Assembly (NCBI GenBank): GCA_036426205.1
Contig: WSYH01001905.1
Span: forward strand, 1-64,000
Direction: 5' to 3'
Origin: Ascaphus truei
Taxonomy: Eukaryota > Chordata > Amphibia > Anura > Ascaphidae
DNA length: 64,000 bases
Each line of letters opens with the position of its first letter. Positions within the stretch are counted from its first letter, which is position 1. The notes below the pieces were generated by a model, which was not told the DNA's origin, made no database searches, and worked only from the letters and a program-made list of their open reading frames with translations. Positions 1 through 11,474 of the stretch are shown piece by piece. A program made the position numbers and the translations under genes.

Positions 1-108
1 ATTTTTATTCCTTTTTGCCTTCTCTACTATAAATCAGAATTCCAAATTCATTTTATGTTTCAGCATTTACTATGTTAATTATATATTATTATATATTATA
101 TATATACA

Positions 109-214
109 CAGTGTTCGACAAACCTATTGGCCCAAGCAGCACACGTGTGGTACTAGGTGGCGAGTAGATTTTTTTGTTCGGCAAGTAGATTTTTTGGTGA
201 TTTGTCGACCACTG
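109..214. mobile_element. short hAT-type MITE
   Basis: The ends are inverted: CAGTGTTCGACAAA on the left and TTTGTCGACCACTG on the right. The 8-bp flanks, TATATACA and TATATATA, differ at one base, as expected for an old 8-bp hAT target-site duplication. The flanks are simple TA sequence, so the duplication is weak evidence alone; the terminal inverted repeats are the stronger sign. No coding capacity. Confidence 0.55.
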
Positions 215-563
215 TATATATATATTAAATTTATATATTAATATATATATATATATTAAATGGGAATAATATTATGTAAACATGTATTCCATTTAATTTT
301 CATCAAATTGTAGAAACTTAAGATGAGACAAAATGTGTATTCAGAAAAAAAGTTCAGAAACTAAAAAAACAGAACCTGTTGTACATTGTAGGTAACAAAG
401 AGTGGCTCATTCATTAAAAGCATGATTTTTATCTTTAAAAATTACATATTATTTGCTTAGTCAATTATGATTGCAAAATGTTAGCAAAAAAAAAACATTT
501 TAGACTAGAGAATAAAAAATGTGTTGATCTTCATCAACCATAAAGTATAGTTATATTTTAGAG
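215..563. other. AT-rich DNA, no gene seen
   Basis: Contains a TA microsatellite near 225-262 and scattered A runs. No reading frame, repeat end or regulatory signal could be supported. Confidence 0.6.
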
Positions 564-845
564 CAGGCGTGCAGAAACTGGGGGTGCAAGATTTTCTGGG
601 GGGGGGGTGCTGTGGTTACAGCGGCCCATGCTTCCCCGAAGGCATTTAAGTTAAATGCCAGGGGACCGCGTGAGACCTTTGTAACTTCACTTACCTTTGT
701 GTCGGGCGATGCGTATTGCAATGGCAACGAGACGTCACATGATTTGCGGTATCATTTGACGCCAGAGCCGGACAAGGGGGAGGGCATGAGCAGAGGGGTA
801 GAGTAGGCAGGGGGGGGCACAGGGGTAATAGTTTGCATACCCCTG
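564..845. mobile_element. hAT-type MITE, 282 bp, family shared with 51070-51345
   Basis: The left end is CAGGCGTGCAGAAACT and the right end is AGTTTGCATACCCCTG, inverted copies of one another. The 8-bp flanks TTTTAGAG and CTTTAGAG match at seven positions. The interior shares its order of motifs (G-rich start, CATTTAA-TTAAATGCC block, GTCACATGA block, G-rich end) with the MITE at 51070. The small reading frame inside is incidental. Confidence 0.7.
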
Positions 846-1984
846 CTTTAGAGAATATCTATCTTTCGCATACAGATGCTTTTCAATATTATTCAAATAG
901 CAAAAAAATTAAGTTATATTTTATATGGTTTTCACTTAAAGATAAAAGAGCATTTTATTCCTTTGAAGTCAATATTGTATGGAGGATAATATTTTTATAT
1001 ATTAAAGCTAAGACTTGAAAATACAAATTACTGTCCCTATTTTTTGAAGAAAACTTGTCAGAGCTGCATCTTGCACTCAAACATTTTGGTGTATGGTACA
1101 AAAAACTTAGCAATCAAAATAAAGCCAAGTGGCATTCAAAGTCAAATAATCAATAATAAATATGGCTAAATACTGATGGCATTTTACTTACTAACAAATG
1201 TGCTGTGACAGAACAGTTGGGATGCCTTTTGCGAGCTTCTGTATCATATTAATATTTTCATATTTAATAGAAATGAGTGAGTGACTGTTGAAATCCAAAG
1301 AGCCCCAAACTTCTGCAATCCAAACAGCCTGTGGCTAAGATTTGCATTCTAGGCCCAAACCACTAATGATTAAAAAACTTGTTTTCTTTTCTCGCTGTTC
1401 ATCCCTCCTCCTGCCACCATTTTGTGTCAACTTCGACAGGCGAAGGGATTGTTTGAGTGTGTGTGGAGGCTTGCACAGAGTCACAGAAAAGGGCAGAGAA
1501 AAACACTATTTCTATTTGAAAATATATATTGTTATGAAATAGCTTATTAAACTACATAATGTATATACAGATGTAGTAAGAGTTACGGCCTCTGTTGACA
1601 CAGACCGACATGCTGAAATCTGTGGCAGTCTGTGGGATGTCTCTGGAAGCAGGGATCACCGGAGCTGAAATTAATAAGGCATCACGTCTGGAGACCCCCT
1701 GCTTCAGTACAGTATAGAAAAATAAAATAATAAAACACAGTAATACATCAAAAAAGTCCAATAAATGCAAATATAAGGTAATATGAAATCATACTACAGA
1801 AGTCCAATCCGGAACATCCAGATCCACTTGAATAATCCACAAAGAAGTTTCCTCAGGACATGTGGGCTTAAACACAAGGGACAATCATAGTTTGTACTGC
1901 TGCATAAACAACATAACAACAAACAACTAGGACAGGACAAGACTAACACACTAACAAACAATGAGCAATCAAAACACTCCTGAA
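846..1984. other. no gene seen; short module of the composite repeat family
   Basis: Mostly AT-rich with no supportable coding frame. Around 1630-1725 there is a block (GGAGCTGAA ... GGAGACCCCCTGCTTC) resembling the GAGCTGAACC ... GAGACCCCCTGCTTCCC module of the composite elements further right, so a decayed member of that family lies here. Confidence 0.5.
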
Positions 1985-2343
1985 AAATTCAGTTAAGCTA
2001 ATTTATTAAAATATAAAAGACACAATGTTTGTCTAAAAATACATGAGTTGCGTTGCGCTACTAATTCGGTTTACAAAAACCAGAATCCCACTCACAACAA
2101 ATAGGAATTAAAAAGGCACATCTCAAGTGGCTGATAACTCCTAGTGGCTCCTCCACTGCAGGTGATCATCTGTGTAGGTGATCCAATGCCGTCTGTATGC
2201 TTCGTGTACCGAGCTTAAGTGCAGGAGCAGACGTTGGGGGAGAATTTCACGAGAGCTGTTGGGCTGTTTTCTCAGTGTCTGAAAGACTGCATGCTCGTCT
2301 CTTGCGATCAGCTATAACCTCTGACGCTATGCGTTTCGTGATT
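1985..2343 (-). mobile_element. Penelope-like element 3-prime tail fragment
   Basis: Read on the minus strand this resembles the tails of the other PLE copies: a GCGCAAC-rich 3-prime end, a CTGCAGTGGAGGAGCC block also found near 18070, and CACGAAACGCATAGCGTC, the 3-prime half of the hammerhead-like motif, at about 2325-2343. The 5-prime half of that motif is missing, so the copy is broken there. Confidence 0.45.
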
Positions 2344-2379
2344 GCATTGTATTGTATTGTACTGTAGTGCCGACAATTA

Positions 2380-2679
2380 TTCTAAAACAAACCTAGCGCA
2401 ATCTCCAAAAAGACACAGGTACAGGCTGGGTACATGCTGGGTATATGCTGGGTACATGCAGCAACATTTCACACATTTCTGCAGACAGACTAATGGCAAA
2501 TCGGATTTACAGTGGGGGTCCCTGGCAGTCCCATTCAAACTGAATGGGGCTGCCAGGAGCCCCTGCTGTGTTAATCTGATGGGCCATAAGCCTCTGCAGA
2601 AATGTCACTGAAATGTACCCAGCATGTAACCAGCATGTAAACTGGCTAGTTTAAGGCAAGTTTAAGGCAAGTTTTAGAA
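2380..2679. mobile_element. TA-flanked MITE, 300 bp, family shared with 36771-37077
   Basis: Ends TTCTAAAAC and GTTTTAGAA are inverted and sit inside TA dinucleotides at 2378-2379 and 2680-2681, suggesting a Tc1/mariner-like TA target-site duplication. The centre holds a long hairpin (GGGTCCCTGGCAGTCCCATT and its complement, with small differences). The second half of this MITE is included in the 440-bp duplication around the PLE to the right. Confidence 0.65.
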
Positions 2680-3013
2680 TACTCGTTGGCTCATCTGTAT
2701 GTCTTTATTTATATAGCGCCAAAAGTGTACTCAGCACTTCACAAAGAATACAGTACAGGAAATTTAAAAAATACAATAAATGCAGATAAATCAGACAATG
2801 GGAAAGGAAATCCCTGCTTCGAAGAGCTTACAATCTAAGAGGTTTGAAGGAAAACTACAGAGACAGGCAGGTGTGAGGGAATAAGTGCTGTAGATGGGTG
2901 TGCTTGGCCACAATGGGTGGTATAAATTACTGTGGGACAATAGCCATGAGTGCAGGCTATTGGGATGCTTGATTTGTGGGGCAAGTTTTCAGGTTAGTCA
3001 GTGTTAAATGAAA
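2574..3013 (+). repeat. 440-bp direct duplication, left copy
   Basis: Matches 4769-5206 with only a handful of substitutions and 1-3-base indels by eye. It begins inside the MITE, covers a minus-strand LINE or SINE tail (TTTATTTATATAGCGCC at about 2704) and ends at GTGTTAAATGAAA. The two copies flank a PLE insertion exactly, so this may be a very long target-site duplication or a tandem duplication. Confidence 0.85.
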
Positions 3014-3672
3014 CAAATACAAAAAATGTCCCCGGCGCAAAGTGTGGTGATGATAATTACAGTACCATATCGAAAGACAGTCCTGTTTGAAAAGTCAGTC
3101 CTGGTAGTAGAATGATTCATCAACAATGTGAGGTAGATTTTCCTCTAGGCGTGTTCCCTTATGTTGTCTGCAATAACAGATAAAGAAAACACACCATTGC
3201 GCAGTATACAGACTCAATTGCCCCAACCTGAAGAGGAAAATCCCTACTTACAGGATATTTTCTTGTTCATTCGGGGGAGAGAATCTGTTCTTTGGCTCTC
3301 TTCCTCCACCTTGATCTCCACGGGCCCCTCGTGGTTCCTAAGGTGGCTCTCTTCAACTCGGTCTGCGTCGTCCCAGTAGCAGCATACACCGCAACAACCG
3401 TAGTTGGAGAAAATTGAAAGACAGCCTAGTGTACTCCGCAAATTTTATTTAACAATGTTAAAAAGCAGCGATGTTACACTCACATTTTGCGAGGGCAAAC
3501 ATGCTGCTCAAGAATGCCGTCCGCAGCCTGTGTCCACTCGATGGTGTGTTGTTCACGACGTCGCGCGCCAACCGATGACGTCAGCGGCGCAGCGCCCGAA
3601 GTTCTCCCCACACCACGAGATGCAACGCAGGTGACAGCTTACGACGTGCACTGTACTAGGCTCCTCCTCTCT

Positions 3673-3705
3673 ACGCGTTTCGTGACGCTACGTCACTTCC
3701 TCAGG
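3673..3705 (-). ncRNA. hammerhead-ribozyme-like motif in PLE tail
   Basis: On the minus strand the core reads CTGAGGA, a perfect 6-bp hairpin GTGACG-TAG-CGTCAC, then GAAACGCG. The hammerhead core is CUGANGA-stem II-GAAA; position 7, here G, is the tolerant one. Hammerhead motifs in PLE terminal repeats are established. Activity is not shown: stems I and III were not resolved with confidence. Confidence 0.65.
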
Positions 3706-4153
3706 AGATGAAGGAGTCCAGTACACTGGTGCCTTAAGTACATGCACTAAAACTTGTATCTGCCCACAAATGGGCGGCGATCATTTTCGTCACTTAACTG
3801 AGTAATTGCAGGACCAGAAACAGCTGACTTGATATACTGTGCTGTTAGGGTCAAACCAGTCCTCACTACTACCCTTTTAAAATATCAAAAAATATAAAAT
3901 GACTTAAAACATGTTAAAACATTAAATTAATAAAATAAACACTTGTCCTATAGTTGATTACATAAACCTAATGTTTAACATTGATCATATTTACAAATTC
4001 AATAGAAAACGATAACTACATTGAAGAAAGATGAAACAAGCAGATTCTAAGGGTCTTTCAAAAAGGATGCCAGATCGAAATCAATATTTAGACCCAATGG
4101 GGACAAGGTTTTCAGGACATATATCCAATAACTTTCTCTTTTGGACAACATGC

Positions 4154-4768
4154 CTAGCCTGTCTCCCCCGCGCAATTTGGTTTTAGATGTTCAATACCCA
4201 TACATATAAGGCCATCAGGAATCTGATTATGCACTAGCTTGAAATGATTAGAGACGCTATGCGTCTCGAGGCCTCTCTTGATGTTGTATATATGCTCGGC
4301 AAATCGCCTCTTGAGAGGTCTCCCTGTGCGCCCTATGTATTGTAGCCCACATGGGCATTGCAGTAAGTAAACACAATAATCCGTCTTACAGTTAATAAAT
4401 GTTTCTATATCGTAGACCACTCCTGTTTTGTTTGATTTAAATGATTTGCCCTTAACACTATTTTTGCATCCAATACATTTGGAGCATGTATAGTATCCTT
4501 TAAGGTCACTTAGCCATGTAACATGGCGGTCTCGAAGACCATCAAAGGGACAACTTGGTGATAGCCGGGACTTTAGGTTTTTTGCCCTTCTATAAACTAT
4601 CTGAGGTTTTTCTGGGACAATCTCTTTGAGAACAGGGTCCTTCTGTAGTATGCCCCAATGTTTAGTAAGAACCTTTGTTATAGTGGGGGCCAGACCACTG
4701 TACTGGGTTACAAAAAATGGAAATGGGTCACTTTTCTTCATAACAGTTGTGGTCGGATCTTTACATGG
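4154..4768 (-). pseudogene. PLE polyprotein C-terminus with GIY-YIG endonuclease
   Basis: About 204 open codons on the minus strand, read continuously from adjoining host DNA (a 225-codon frame starts at 4831, but its first 21 codons are the host duplication). Residues about 56-92 carry the PLE post-reverse-transcriptase motif HWGIL..DP....YRRAKNLKSRL. A Cys cluster (CSKCIGC, about 116-122) precedes the endonuclease: VYLLQC (154-159), QYIGRT (164-169) and KRRFAEH (174-180), the PLE form of GIY-YIG. The frame ends at 4154; a shifted frame carries on to about 4055 with a WIYVLKTL...GLN motif seen in relatives, so there is a frameshift near 4150. With the polymerase missing and no own start codon this cannot be an active copy. 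Confidence 0.85.
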
Positions 4769-5206
4769 ATCTGATGGGCCATTAGCCTCTGCAGAAATGT
4801 CACTGAAATGTACCCAGCATGTAACCAGCATGTAAACTGGCTAGTTTAAGGCAAGTTTAAGGCAAGTTTTAGAATACTCGTTGGCTCATCTGTATGTCTT
4901 TATTTATATAGCGCCAAAAGTGTACTCAGCACTTCACAAAGAATACAGTACAGGAAATTTTAAAAATACAATAAATGCAGATAAATCAGACAATGGGAAA
5001 GGAAATCCCTGCTTCGAAGAGCTTACAATCTAAGAGGTTTGAAGGAAAACTTACAGAGACAGCAGGTGAGGGAATAAGTGCTGTAGATGGGTGTGCTTGG
5101 CCACAATGGGTGGTATAAATTACTGTGGGACAATAGCCATGAGTGCAGGCTATTGGGATGCTTGATTTGTGGGGCAAGTTTTCAGGTTAGTCAGTGTTAA
5201 ATGAAA
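4769..5206 (+). repeat. 440-bp direct duplication, right copy
   Basis: Second copy of 2574-3013, 438 bp. It starts at ATCTGATGGGCCA, immediately at the truncated 5-prime end of the PLE, and stops at GTGTTAAATGAAA, after which the two copies diverge (CAAATAC on the left, AGTTTAA here). Confidence 0.85.
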
Positions 5207-5833
5207 AGTTTAAATCTATTTACAGGGGAAGAGATGGCAGGGAGGCGTGGGTGAGATCAGGTGTGTATGTCTGGCTTCAGGCTTAGGGGAGATCCCCAGC
5301 AGCAGGAAGGAGTAGATAGAGGGTGTGGATAGAGGATTTGTGGGGGTGCTTTTTATTGAGGGTTGTTGGGAGAGAGGTGTATAAATAATAGTGCAGTGGG
5401 GAGTGGGGAAGTTGGAGAGAACAGGGACATTCACCAAGGAGTGAGGGAACAGTAAACAGAACATGCAATAGGGAGGGCATAGTGAGATACAGGAGGAGAG
5501 ACTTCCCAGTTATTGGAGGATAGGAAGAGTACAAATAATCACAGCTTTTAGAGAGTAAAGTTCTCACAGTTGTAAAGTTGTTGTTCAGAGTCCAGATCTT
5601 CCTCAAATCTTCATCTCCAATTTCAACTCCAAGATTAACTCCACACACTTAAATTTTACACTTTGATGTTACACACAGCCGTATGGCTCACAGCCAAGGT
5701 ATCCTGCCTTAAGTATTCTAAAACAAGTCACATTGACTAACAATTAAAGGAGGGGTCTGCCTAATCAACTCAGACACATACCAAATTGTTAATTACATTT
5801 TAATATCTTGCAAATTGATTGAAGGAGACATAG
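5207..5833. other. no gene seen; half of a direct repeat
   Basis: Overlapping open frames on the minus strand at 5216-5648 lack recognisable motifs and are low-complexity. A 30-bp block at about 5648-5680 (ACACTTTGATGTTACACACA) recurs at 6118-6150 and brackets the tandem repeat. Confidence 0.5.
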
Positions 5834-6118
5834 CAATTAATAAATTTTAAAATCTGTAGCAATTGATAGTAGAATCCAGCTCAAACATACCAATTAATAA
5901 ATTTTAAAATCTGTAGCAATTGATAGTAGAATCCAGCTCAAATATACCAATTAATAAATTTTAAAATCTGTAGCAATTGATAGTAGAATCCAGCTCAAAC
6001 ATACCAATTAATACATTTTAAAATCTGTAGCAATTGATAGTAGAATCCAGCTCAAACATACCAATTAATAAATTTTAAAATCTGTAGCAATTGATAGTAG
6101 AATCCAGCACAAACATAC
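5834..6118 (+). repeat. 57-bp tandem repeat, five units
   Basis: Units begin with CAATTAATA at 5834, 5891, 5948, 6005 and 6062, so the period is exactly 57 bp. Units are nearly identical, with single-base changes. No spacers of variable sequence, so this is a minisatellite and not a CRISPR array. Confidence 0.95.
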
Positions 6119-6640
6119 TTAAATGTTACACTTTGATGTTACACACAGCCAAACGAGCTCTGTTGTGTCACTTCCTCAGGGGTATACGCACCTAAACACA
6201 ACAATTAAATAAAAACAAATCCTATAAATACATAACAATTAATTAAAAACAAGGAACAAAAATACAAAACATAAGAATTAATTAAAAACAAGCATTTGCC
6301 AAAAAAGGCATTGCCTGTCACTGTATTTATCTATAGGGCATAGAAAAACACATTGGCAGTCAATGGCCAACCTAAAATAAAAAAAAATCACCAAAGATAC
6401 AACACAAATAAAAAAACAATCAGCCAAAAAAAACCCCCACAATAACAAAAGTCAATCAGCAAAAATAACACAATAACAAAACCCAAGAATAAAAAAACAT
6501 AATGAAACTAATCAAGAATAGAAAAAACACAATAAAAAAACAAGCATCAAAAAAACACAATTAGAAAATCAAGCAAAAAAACACCATAAAAATATAAGCA
6601 TCAAAATTATGCACTGAAAAAAATATCATTAATGTTTTTC
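6119..6640. other. decayed PLE-like tail and A-rich DNA
   Basis: GTGTCACTTCCTCAGG at about 6164-6179 matches the first half of the minus-strand hammerhead-like motif at 3673-3705, but the GAAAC half is not present. The following 400 bases are A-rich with CAA and AAAC runs and carry no gene. Confidence 0.4.
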
Positions 6641-9600
6641 TTACTTTTGACGAATTCACCATGTGATCCAAGGCCATCAGAAACACATTTGAATCAATTG
6701 AGGGCCAATATTGTTATATTACAGAAGACGCACCTAACTAAATTAGAACATGAGAAATTGAAAAGAGAGTGCATTGCAGCTCACTTTAAAAGTAAGAAAA
6801 GAGGTACTGCCATTTTCTTTAGGAAAAAATGAACCTGAAGATATTGAACAGTCAACTCAACCCGGAGGGTAGATTTCTGCTAGTTAATGTTGTCCTAGAA
6901 ATCAGCCCCATATTGTGATTTAATTTCTATGCCCACAAAGGCTACTCTAAAGAGTTTTTTTCTGGACATTATAAATAAAGTGGGGATGGAAGAGAACTGG
7001 AAAATTATCATAGGAGGTGATTTCAATGTGACAGACAATTGGATAATGGATAGGTCCTCCTCACTAGGGAAAGGGCAAAAGATCAAAATTTAAAAAAATG
7101 GTCTACCAAATGATTTGACATGTATTAAGAAATCTCTGAGGCTGATTGATGCTCGGAGAGCTCTTCACCCGCTGGATACGGAATAGTAATATTTTTTAGG
7201 TACAAATAATTGTTTCTCATGTATAGATTATTTTATGGTGGGAGTTAACTTGCTTCCAAGTGTCAAATCCACAAACATTGAGAATGTATTACTATCAGGT
7301 CATGCCCTGATAGGAATAATCTTTGAAGTAGGGAAGAAGCTGCCAAAGCAGAGGGTACTGTGATTCCCGAGTATACTAACCAATAGGCCATACTGTATTT
7401 TCAGGATTTTCTAATGGAAAAATTGAAGGTCTATGCTGACAACAATAAACAACACATACAGTAGACAACTGTTTTGGGAAGCAAGGAAAGCAGATGAGAG
7501 GTGAAAACATAGGCTTCTCCATAAGATGCAATAGAACGCTTAACAAGAAATTTATACTAGCAAATGAAAACCTAACTAAAGCATATGATAAATACAAAAC
7601 AAATCTCTCACATCCATAAACAATCATTTATATTAAGAAGGAGAAATTTGAATTAAAAGCCCAGGAAAGAGAAGAAGCGAACGACAGTTATTTTAAATTT
7701 AAACTGTATAAATATGGCAATAAATCTGTGAAACTCTTGTTCAACCTGGTTAGAGGCTCCAGACCTCAGAACTTCATAAGTTCAATAAGAGATAGAAACT
7801 CAGGGAATGTTTCACTTCACCTGAGGATATTGCCAAACAATTTGAGACTTTTTTTTATAAGAATCTTCATTCCCAAAAAAGTATTTCTTCCCAAAACAAG
7901 AAGACTTTTTGGAGTAAAATGTTGCCCCCAAAAATGTCAGATCAAGCACGAGCAGATTTGAACAATCCAATCCAGGAAACTGATGTTCGAAAGGCAATCA
8001 GTGACTTAAAATGTTTAAACGCTCCAGGGCCAGATGGTTTTGTAACTGAATTCTATAAGACACTGGGTGAGAATGTGGTAGACCCCTTAACAACACTATT
8101 TAACTATTTTTTTTAAATGGACGAATGCCCTAGTAGGTTTACGCAGGCAGATATCAAAGTAATTCATAAGGTGGGCAGAAGATGATGTGGCTTCATATGG
8201 ACCAATTTAGTTAATAAATATTTACTATAAATTATATGCAAAAAATGTGGCGGAAAGATTAAAGGTCCAATTACCATCTGTAATATTCCTAGACCAAACG
8301 GGGTTCATATGCGGCAGGAACACTACTTCAAATATTAGGAAAGTGCTAGCTGTGATCCAAAAAGTACAAAATACCATGACTGAAGTATCCCCATGCCTTG
8401 TGTCCCCATGCCTTCTCAGCCAGGATGCTGAGAAGGTCTTTGATATGGTAGTGTGGGATCATTTATATACTGTATTAAAGAAATTTGGGATTGTTGGTGA
8501 CTTTGAGAATGCTACAAAGGGGATTGAAACTAATCCAAGAGCTAGGGTTTTTGCGGGCAACTTCCCTTCACAAATGTTTGATTTAAATAGAGGGACTAGA
8601 CAAGGTTGCTAACTATCTCCTCTACTATTTGCTATCTCCCTGGAACCCTTGGCTATCTATTTGAGGAATTGTCAAAAAAATTAAGGTATTAGGATAGTAA
8701 AAACAGAGATTAAGATTTCCATGTATGCAGACAACACTTTATTGTTCATTAACAGATGCGAAATTGCCTTTCCTGTTATTCTGGAGACTTCAGATATTTT
8801 TGGTTCATTTTCAGGCTGCAAAATAAATATTACAAAATCAGGAGCCCTGAAAATAGGATTAAACAAAATACTGGCATGGCAAGAAAAATGCCTTTTATAA
8901 TAGCATCTAGTAGTATAAAATACCTGGGAATCTTGATCCCGTCAAATCTAAAAAATGTTATGATAGTAATGTTAGTGCTGGTATAGCCAAGTTTTGAGAA
9001 AATCTCAGTATTTGGAAAGCTTTGCCACTAAGCATGTTTGGGCATATAGGTCTTTTGAAAATGACAGGTATTCCAAGAATGTACTATTTATTAATGATGT
9101 TACAACTATTACTAAGAAAAAGAGAATCACAACGACTAAATAGAGAGATATCAAATTTTATTTGGGGAGGTAAGAAACATAGAACCAGCCTGACAAAACT
9201 GAAATTACATAAAGATACAGGAGGTTGTTCCCTCCCAGACCTCAAAACGTTTATTATATATGTCTGTTCAAAATAGCAAGAGAATGGTTAACAAACACAC
9301 CCATTTTGATGCTCCCTGTGATATAGAGAGATATTGCTGCTCCAATAGCCTTATCAGCCCTTACACAAATTCGAGATCAAAGTATACCAGTAGCAGTAAG
9401 AAACAATATATTGCTCGCAGGCACAAGGAGAGCCTGAAAGAAACTCCTCAGCCCTTTAAAAGAAACCAAAGCACTGATAAAATACTTGCCATTAGAAGCA
9501 AATCCATATTTCCAGATGGGCAATGAATCAGTAGTTTTTAGAGAATGGGAATCTATGGGGCTATGTAAATTGTATCAATTTTATATTATAGAGAGGGGCT

Positions 9601-9680
9601 CAGTGCTTTCCTTTCAAGAAGCACGGATAAAGTGAAATATTCGTGCAGGCAATTTTTGGACATATATGCAACTTAAACAC
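6641..9680 (+). pseudogene. L1-type LINE ORF2 (endonuclease and reverse transcriptase), inactive
   Basis: A plus-strand ORF2 remnant in several frames. 6641-6830 holds the start of the APE endonuclease, with LQKTHLTKLEH where families have LQETHL, so the metal-binding Glu is Lys. 7919-8116 has the RT entry motif ISDLKCLNAPGPDGF...FYK. 8247-8612 has LDQTGFI, a degenerate DAEKVFD block and NRGTRQGC, followed by TAA in place of the next residue. Near 8721-8740 the catalytic YADD box reads YADN. 9022-9276 continues with the post-RT region (FIWGGKKHR). Multiple stops and frameshifts. It resumes at 10906 after an inserted DNA element. The 5-prime end and ORF1 are missing. Confidence 0.85.
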
Positions 9681-9682
9681 TA

Positions 9683-10876
9683 TGGGGTCTATTCTAGTAG
9701 GTTTGATGAGTTTGCTGCTACATCGCAAGGTTTGGTATGTTCCGCCGAACGATTTGTCGTTTGTTTTATCACGGTGTTCAGAAAGAATCTGAACCCCTCT
9801 CAAACCCTGCGGCGGGAAAATACAAAAATGTACGGCGTAGCATAAATGTAATCTGAGATTTTTTCTAAATTCTTCCCCCTGTGAGTTTCTCACAATCTGA
9901 GCTGCACAGAGAGAGCTGCCTCTCCCTGCAAATCTCACAGGCGATCACAATGTTTTTATTAACATTTGAATACAAGTATGGGGTGCCGGTATCTCCTATG
10001 TATTTAAATGTCCCAGTCACGTGACATGGGCATTTAAACATTGCATGGGGATACCGGCACCACATGCCTGTCCTGTATCTCGGGAAGCAGAGGGTCCCTG
10101 GACCTGAAATCAAAGTGGTTCTGCTCCGAAGACCCCCTGCTCACGCACAGTATTGTAGTATTATAATTTGAATAAAAACAGCTTAATAACCTTTGAGGCA
10201 TTTAAGGGGTTGAACTTGAATAGCCTGTTTATTTGGGGAAGAGGGGGTTTATGAAGGGGGTAGTTACCACAGGGTGGGTGGTTAGGCCTTCCGGGAAGGT
10301 TGCGGGAGTGGTTAACCCCTTCATTACCTTAGCCACATTAACCGGTGCGGTAATGAAGGGGTTAACTCCTACCGCACCCCCCCCCGCAAGGCTTAAACAC
10401 CCACCATTGGCCAAATACCACCTTCACCCACCCCCGCTGCCCACAATAAACATGGCACTGGTAGTTAACACCATCATTGTTTTAGCGGTTAGCCAATAAG
10501 TTAAATGAAGCTGCCTGTATATGCATTTTTCCTGCAACGGATTGATGCCGCGGTTTTCCGATGCTGGTATTAATGTGTATCAGCTCCGGAGACCCCGCCA
10601 TCAACCCAATGCAGAAAAAATGCATTTTTTTTCTAAGTCCCTCTCCTGCATCCGGCTTTTGCTGGCGAGAAAAATCTTTGATAAAATTGCAATTCCAGAG
10701 CCTTGACGAGGTAATCGAGGCTACTAGAAAAGCACATTTTTAAAAAAAATGCGAGTTGGAGCTTCTCGCCAGCTCCCGCACGATGTGTTTGGCCAGGAGA
10801 TAGAAATAGTGAGAAGATGCATTCCCCGCACGATTTAACCAACTCATCGAGGCTTTCTGAATAGCTACCTAGCAAA
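9683..10876. mobile_element. palindrome-rich DNA element inserted in the L1
   Basis: Splits the L1 frame. Its ends are imperfect inverted repeats (CTATTC...GATGAGTT on the left; the complement of CTATTC...CGATGAGTTGG on the right). Inside are inverted modules shared with the other composite elements: GGGTGCCGGTATC ... GATACCGGCACC around 9990-10062, and TTCATTACCTTAG ... GTAATGAAGGGGTTAA around 10318-10365. No transposase frame seen. Confidence 0.6.
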
Positions 10877-10905
10877 ATATTGCGGCTGTATATACTCTTT
10901 TTTTT

Positions 10906-11470
10906 AAACTAGATCCATTATTTAATTTTAAATTTGACATATATATAAACCTCTCACAAATTCAGGGGATATGGGAATCTGGGAAAGCCTCAAATCCAAT
11001 TGGATGAGAGATTTCTCAGACCTCCCAGACTGGAATCTGCTTTTGCAGTCATTTAATAGGTGGAGGAGAGCAACTCCAGCAGTGCATCTGCATGAAATAC
11101 AACTTAAGATTCTGAACAGAGCCTATATTAGACCGGCACAATTTAAAACATTTAAACAAGATATCGCCAGCAACTGTCCTAAATGTGGATGCGTTGATAC
11201 CAATTTTTTGCATTGCATATGAGAATGTGGCAAGATCAGATATCTCTGGAATAAACTCACCCAACTACAGTACTGAGCAGGCTGTTAAACAGGAAGATAA
11301 GTATAGATCATAGGCCTTTTTTGTTTGGGGTCTGTTACCGATAATATATCCTTATCCTTAGCCTTATCCAGAAATAGAAATATAGATGGATTTATAGCGT
11401 ATTCATCTATAAAAGTATTGCTGGCTTATAAGAATTTATATAATTATGTGGCAAACTATTATTTAGAGAG
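10906..11470 (+). pseudogene. L1-type LINE ORF2 C-terminus
   Basis: The remainder of the L1 begun at 6641. An open frame at 10971-11222 gives the C-terminal region including the Cys-rich motif CPKCGCVDTNFLHC; a TGA at 11220 replaces the Trp expected next, and the same frame continues with ECGKIRYLWNKLTQ. The element then fades near 11470, where the retroviral sequence starts. Confidence 0.75.
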
Positions 11471-11474
11471 ATGA

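Larger units (their letters stand above)
3014..4768 (-). mobile_element. Penelope-like retroelement, 5-prime truncated
   Basis: A minus-strand PLE copy of 1,755 bp: end of the reverse transcriptase, connector, GIY-YIG endonuclease, untranslated tail, hammerhead-like fold at 3673-3705, and a further 660-bp tail ending at 3014. The polymerase core is absent. It is bounded on both sides by the same 440-bp host block. PLEs integrate by target-primed reverse transcription and usually leave short duplications, so the flank length is unusual. Confidence 0.85.

Noticed and set aside
5216..5648. Two overlapping minus-strand frames of 82 and 121 codons.
   Set aside because: Ser/Pro/Leu-rich with no recognisable domain; the overlap in different frames suggests composition and not coding.
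5834..6118. Regular repeats considered as a CRISPR array.
   Set aside because: Units are contiguous and nearly identical, without unique spacers; the setting is a vertebrate genome.
6119..6185. A further hammerhead-like motif.
   Set aside because: Only the CTGAGGAAGTGACAC half is present; the GAAAC half is lost, so no fold can be supported.
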